Part shown: one piece after another, positions 61,601 through 64,000 of the stretch
How positions within the stretch are numbered: position 1 is the first letter of the stretch
Layout: each line of letters begins with the position of its first letter
Source: Trichoplusia ni
Taxonomy: Eukaryota > Arthropoda > Insecta > Lepidoptera > Noctuidae
DNA: 64,000 nucleotides
Direction of reading: 5' to 3'
Assembly: GCF_003590095.1 (NCBI RefSeq)
Contig: NC_039490.1
Span: 3,861,834-3,925,833 of the forward strand
Made by a program: the position numbers and the translations under genes
Notes under the pieces: model-generated
The model's input: the letters and a program-made list of their open reading frames with translations, nothing else
Told to the model about the DNA's origin: nothing
Database searches by the model: none

Positions 61601-63170
61601 CACTGTCTGTCTGTGACACTTTCACGCCAAAACTACTGACCCCTTTTTGTAATAAAACTCGGATAGTCTTAAAGACAGAAAACGAATAAAGTCAAGTTAA
61701 TAAATGCCTTTACGATCAATAAGAACCTGACATAATAATTTATCTGACATAATATTAAACTCGGTCCCCCTATACGAAATTATTCGAAACTCAATCGTTT
61801 AAAGAAACCTTACTACCGGTTACTACTACATACTATTTACGATTTACGTACCAACTCACCCATTACAAACCTAAATCTTATTTTCTATATGAAAACTCAT
61901 TTGTTCAGAAACCTCCCACGCCAAAGCCAGCTGCGACTCCACCGCCGACGCCGGCGCCGCAACCAGTGCAACCAACACCCGTACAGGACGAAACTCCATG
62001 GATCTGCCATTGGAGGGGATGTGGGAAGTACGTAACTTTCACCTATGTTTGAAAACAGAAATGTGTATTTCCTTTTTTTCCCATTGTAATGTTGTGTTAG
62101 TTTAAGTTTTTAGAGGTACCTACTTTTGCCGGGGGTTTGTGACAAGTAAATAATAGGCAATTGTAATTTTTGTTGCGACCTCTGACTTACTGACTACGTG
62201 ATTTTTCATTTTTACTTTTAAATTTCGAGCACATTGCTCACAATCGTACCGACAGCGGCCACAGCTCTAACGATTTGGCAAAGAAGTCCTAAATAAATTA
62301 AATATTAATGTTTGTGTATTTAATAATGATTTTCACGATTTCACGCTTCTTTATCGGGATCTGCTACTACTTACTGTATTGTAACGCTCGACAGTCGAAT
62401 GATCCTGACGGCTTACTGACTGAATAATTCTTCGTCACGGCTTACATTATTAACTACATAATATTTCCTCCCGTAGTTATCACAATAAGCATATTTTCAT
62501 AATCACGATATCCCCAGAACATTCACATGCGCGTCGGAGGTGTTCTCGCACGCGGCCCGCGCGCACTGCCCGGGCGCGGCGGGCGGCGAGGCGCCCTGCA
62601 TGTGGCTGGACTGCGACCGGGTGCCGCGGAAGACCTTCGCGCTACTCAACCATCTCACAGACAAACATTGCACCGTACATGTATGAATACTTTGTATACT
62701 TACTTACTCCGTTGACTCAACCGTTTAGATATTAATAACAATGTTAAACAATTACAATGCTTTTGAGGTTCTGCGCTCTTTTGACATTTTGTGCTTTTGA
62801 CGTTATGCTAATTCCACTTTATCCCATCCGTGGCCACTACTCGCCAGTCATCGGCATGAAACGCCCGAAGGTCCGCCTCAGCTGTATCACTCTAACGATA
62901 CCCGGGTCGGCCAACAGGTCTACCTGTTGGTCATCTCAGAAACCAAGTTAAAAAACACACCATTCCTACCAAAATTCCTGCTCCCACATCCCAAAATTCT
63001 TTAAGAAAACTGTCGTATTTCAGGCTCTAAAAGCGATATACAATTCCCGACGGCACGCAGCCGCTGAAGGCTCGGACGGTAAGCCGGTAACACTAGGCTA
63101 TCCACCCAACGCCGCTCTCGCCGCTCTCAATAAACACGCACAAGATATGTTCAACCCAAGAGAGCTTATG
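38846..63170 (+). CDS. Bap170: ARID2/BAF200 PBAP subunit (Bap170), 3' end beyond window
   Basis: Thirty-five coding exons: 38846-38940, 39368-39458, 40026-40135, 40507-40628, 41593-41796, 42110-42357, 42773-42954, 43284-43377, 43832-43993, 44726-44890, 45300-45410, 45990-46106, 46680-46849, 47463-47581, 48104-48189, 48632-48730, 50546-50617, 51086-51169, 51283-51310, 51393-51448, 51551-52000, 52610-52699, 54225-54326, 54780-54884, 55901-56003, 56218-56295, 56612-56712, 57174-57263, 58937-59035, 60341-60524, 60813-61012, 61409-61525, 61909-62027, 62518-62680, 63024-63170. Phases close, giving 1521 codons before the edge. Order: ARID domain (about 12-106), armadillo-like helical region, RFX-type winged helix (about 568-664), Gln/Lys/Glu-rich repeats, Gln-rich heptads, and two C2H2 fingers (Cys/His 1411, 1416, 1429, 1434; 1445, 1450, 1463, 1468). 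It is the signature subunit of PBAP/PBAF SWI/SNF remodellers in the nucleus. Weak sites: acceptor before 57174 (aaaaag) and donors after 57263 and 59035. Confidence 0.95.
39885..39990 (+). repeat. RTE-like LINE 3' fragment
   Basis: 'ccaaatttcatcaaaattgt' followed by 'tactgacacacgcacacaat' is the usual tail of lepidopteran RTE-type repeats. In the Bap170 intron 39459-40025. Confidence 0.6.
40629..41592 (+). other. Bap170 intron, no recognisable feature
   Basis: A 964-bp intron without repeat or ORF of note. It separates the ARID exons from the helical region. Confidence 0.6.
43085..43225 (-). repeat. repeat family B, fragment
   Basis: Contains 'gttgcccaggtaactgggtt' and 'gtatccggttgtactggaa', reverse in orientation to 36217. 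In the Bap170 intron 42955-43283. Confidence 0.65.
43537..43625 (+). repeat. tRNA-related SINE remnant
   Basis: 'aagccctttgagcgcgacgt' followed by 'gtcgtgggtttgatc' is a tRNA-like SINE head, related to 31590-31695. Confidence 0.6.
44058..44290 (-). repeat. tRNA-derived SINE, near full length
   Basis: Reverse orientation: 'cacaacgccatctagtctc' (3' part), then 'catttgtcctgggtgggatt' and 'cactaaccactagaccaac' (tRNA-like head with a B-box-like element). Other copies at 53921-54058 and 55238-55795. In the Bap170 intron 43994-44725. Confidence 0.8.
46680..47581 (+). CDS. Bap170: Bap170 exons for the RFX-type winged helix
   Basis: Exons 46680-46849 and 47463-47581 encode FAQAWLRSAYEV, EVYRQYVACCTKLARKG, GPTHFPRLVRTVFGGTVG and RSRNIQNRTNPPAG. 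This is the RFX-like fold shared by ARID2 and Bap170. It is preceded by an exon (45990) with two in-frame donors. Confidence 0.92.
47636..47900 (+). repeat. non-LTR retrotransposon/SINE 3' fragment
   Basis: 'gtaggtttcctcacgatgct' and 'gctggtatcgaactcgcgtc' match the family seen at 2574-2790. In the Bap170 intron 47582-48103. Confidence 0.65.
48758..50545 (+). other. large Bap170 intron
   Basis: A 1.8 kb AT-rich intron. A CR1-like tail in reverse orientation occupies 50285-50440 (paired with 33528-33665). A TGACGTCA octamer lies at 48966. No other gene is visible. Confidence 0.6.
51551..52000 (+). CDS. Bap170: Bap170 exon with KNEQGQ repeats and SUMO-consensus array
   Basis: This 150-codon exon opens with KSAQNKMLADLLKK, a conserved ARID2-family segment. 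It then carries imperfect 10-residue repeats (QIKNEQGQLI, QIKNEQGQII, QYKNEQGQLV). Seven motifs fit the SUMO acceptor consensus psi-K-x-[ED]: VKSE, IKNE, IKNE, LKSD, VKTE, LKNE and IKVE. It ends in a basic/acidic patch, AKKIKVEEK. The function of the array is an inference. Confidence 0.9.
52050..52380 (+). repeat. interspersed repeat fragment
   Basis: The phrases 'gtgcatctgtgcttggtcac' and 'acacctgtacactataatac' match a common lepidopteran LINE-like repeat. In the Bap170 intron 52001-52609. Confidence 0.55.
52700..54224 (+). other. large Bap170 intron
   Basis: A 1.5 kb intron holding a truncated reverse SINE at 53921-54058. A possible acceptor before 52961 leads only to a short frame and is not called as an exon. 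Confidence 0.55.
54780..56003 (+). CDS. Bap170: Bap170 Gln-rich heptad-repeat exons
   Basis: Exon 54780-54884 is almost wholly a 21-bp coding minisatellite (VQQPT[ML][QS] five times, the last as VQTPTLQ). Exon 55901-56003 continues the theme with VQQQALQ, MQQPMLQ and VQPMDVQ. The intron between them (54885-55900) holds an interspersed repeat and a SINE with a nested MITE. Confidence 0.88.
54890..55130 (+). repeat. interspersed repeat, inverted copy of 27420-27660
   Basis: Shares 'gaagctaccctgaaaattt' and 'gcttatcgggaagtgcct' with the reverse complement of the NAT10-intron copy. Divergence is moderate. Confidence 0.65.
55238..55795 (+). mobile_element. tRNA-derived SINE split by a MITE
   Basis: The head (55238-55256) reads 'atggcctgctggtctata', and the remainder (55548-55795) continues with 'gtggttagtgatggctaac', 'ggacaaatgtttgtgtgatg' and 'gatggcgttgtgtgaaagtt'. 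The break is the MITE at 55258-55547. Confidence 0.8.
55258..55547. mobile_element. 290-bp MITE with TA target duplication
   Basis: Inverted termini read AGGCCAACGAGAC at both ends and stay similar for about 20 bp, with a further shared 'gtaaacaa'. TA dinucleotides flank both ends (55256-55257 and 55548-55549), as in Tc1/mariner-type elements. There is no coding capacity. Insertion inside a SINE fixes the relative age of the two. Confidence 0.82.
56059..56105 (+). repeat. LINE 3' tail fragment
   Basis: 'gggaggcctttgccaagcaa' is a diverged copy of the tail signature at 27036 and 5840. Confidence 0.6.
57264..58936 (+). other. large Bap170 intron, no recognisable feature
   Basis: A 1.67 kb AT-rich intron. 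It begins after a weak donor (CAG|gttaaa). No missed exon or named repeat was found. Confidence 0.5.
59036..60340 (+). other. large Bap170 intron, no recognisable feature
   Basis: A 1.3 kb AT-rich intron with no ORF or repeat I can name. Confidence 0.5.
61572..61690 (+). repeat. RTE-like repeat fragment
   Basis: 'gaaagggtcactgtctgtct' and 'cacgccaaaactactgaccc' are typical of lepidopteran RTE/SINE 5' segments. In the Bap170 intron 61526-61908. Confidence 0.55.
61909..63170 (+). CDS. Bap170: Bap170 exons for two C2H2 fingers
   Basis: Exons 61909-62027, 62518-62680 and 63024-63170. A Pro-rich linker leads to finger 1 (WICHWRGCGKTF...H-x4-H) and finger 2 (PCMWLDCDRVPRKTFALLNHLTDKH), both C-x4-C-x12-H-x4-H, followed by ALKAIYNSRRHAA and NAALAALNKHAQDMF. 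The phase-0 donor at 63171 shows that the gene continues beyond the window. Confidence 0.94.
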
Positions 63171-63369
63171 GTAAGTCATGTTTCATTAAATCCTACTTTT
63201 ATAAACATTCGCGATTTTTTTTCATTATAATGTTGCGGATACATCTGGGATTAAAAAAAAGAGTTAGGCCTGGTTGTCTTTAAAATGATGTCTGTATTGA
63301 ATGGAAATGGTAAACTTGACCATATTTCAGAATAACCGATTCTATATGAGAAATTTACTGTCTTTCGTC

Positions 63370-63640
63370 GTAATCGAGTTCTATTTCAATGGAATTGAGA
63401 TTGAGTTGGTATTCTAGAACTCGACACTAGCGCTAATTCATGCAGTGGCACGAGTTGGAATTACGCTCAATCAGGAGCTAACGATGACGCTAATAGTATC
63501 GGATCTTGGTTTGGTTCGATAGTACCATTGTAGGACTGGTTCGAGAACCGAATCAACATCCAGAAACCCAGTTTCGGGAGTAATTCCTCTACATTTTAGA
63601 GACAACCGAGTTTTAATGCTGTATTTGCATTTTTATATAA
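63370..63640 (+). repeat. unnamed interspersed repeat, copy 2
   Basis: Diverged copy of 3745-3990 (shared 'ctcgacactagcgc', 'gatcttggttt', 'tgcatttttat'). In the Bap170 intron that runs off the right edge. Confidence 0.55.
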
Positions 63641-64000
63641 ATTTAATTGTGCCATTCCCCTGCCATTTAATTTGGGCTGTTGCAGTTTTATTTCATACAT
63701 TTATCATTTGTCAACTTTCTACCATTACTTGAAGTTTCATTTAATTTTATCATTATTTTATGCACTTTGTATATTGAATAAAAAAATAGAAAAAAAATAT
63801 GAATAGATGTCATTAAAATAATTACGTTCATGCCCGTCATTACAATCAAAAGGGATACTAACTTGGTCACCCAAAAATCAACTTAAACTCAAACAAAATA
63901 GATCCCAAGTTAGTTTACCTCGATCACTCACAACCACTAATAGTGTCACGCTGCGTGTACCGTGTGACGTCACTAACGTGTCTGTGTGTTTGTGCACGTG

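Noticed and set aside
1..64000. CRISPR arrays, prophage, operons or horizontally acquired genes
   Set aside because: No direct-repeat/spacer pattern, no intron-free gene cluster and no foreign-looking coding block was found.

Overview
This is a eukaryotic window, almost certainly from a lepidopteran insect. All three genes are intron-rich with GT-AG junctions, the sequence between exons is AT-rich, and the introns carry repeat types typical of moths and butterflies: a short Lep1-like Helitron, tRNA-derived SINEs with a recognisable 3' half, CR1/RTE-like LINE tails, a hAT element and a TA-flanked MITE. No prokaryotic gene, CRISPR array, rRNA or tRNA gene was seen.

Layout. 1-11199: non-coding sequence, probably intron or 5' flank of the first gene, with several transposon remnants, including a 1.5 kb hAT-type element inserted into an older LINE fragment. 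11200-18445 (+): the 3' twelve coding exons of an AF4/FMR2-family gene (Drosophila lilliputian, lilli), followed by a gene-poor tract to about 26.8 kb that looks like a very long 3' UTR. 27199-37468 (-): a complete 18-exon gene for the RNA cytidine acetyltransferase NAT10/Kre33 (986 residues), convergent with lilli. 37469-38845: a 1.38 kb divergent promoter interval. 38846-63170 and beyond (+): the first 35 coding exons (1521 codons) of ARID2/BAF200 (Drosophila Bap170), a PBAP/PBAF chromatin-remodelling subunit, running off the right edge.

Roles. Lilli belongs to the super elongation complex family (transcription elongation), Bap170 targets PBAP-type SWI/SNF remodelling, and NAT10 makes N4-acetylcytidine in rRNA and tRNA. 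They are housekeeping or regulatory genes and no operon-like link is implied. I reconstructed exon structures by hand from splice sites, and reading-frame phase closes at every junction in all three genes. I saw no clear undescribed system. The observations most worth a second look are: an array of SUMO-consensus motifs in one Bap170 exon; four Bap170 exons with in-frame tandem 5' splice sites; an apparent window-wide excess of the octamer TGACGTCA; a paired CTCF-like palindrome near the lilli/NAT10 convergence; an unrecognised 95-codon ORF inside a lilli intron; and two nested transposon insertions with intact target-site duplications.
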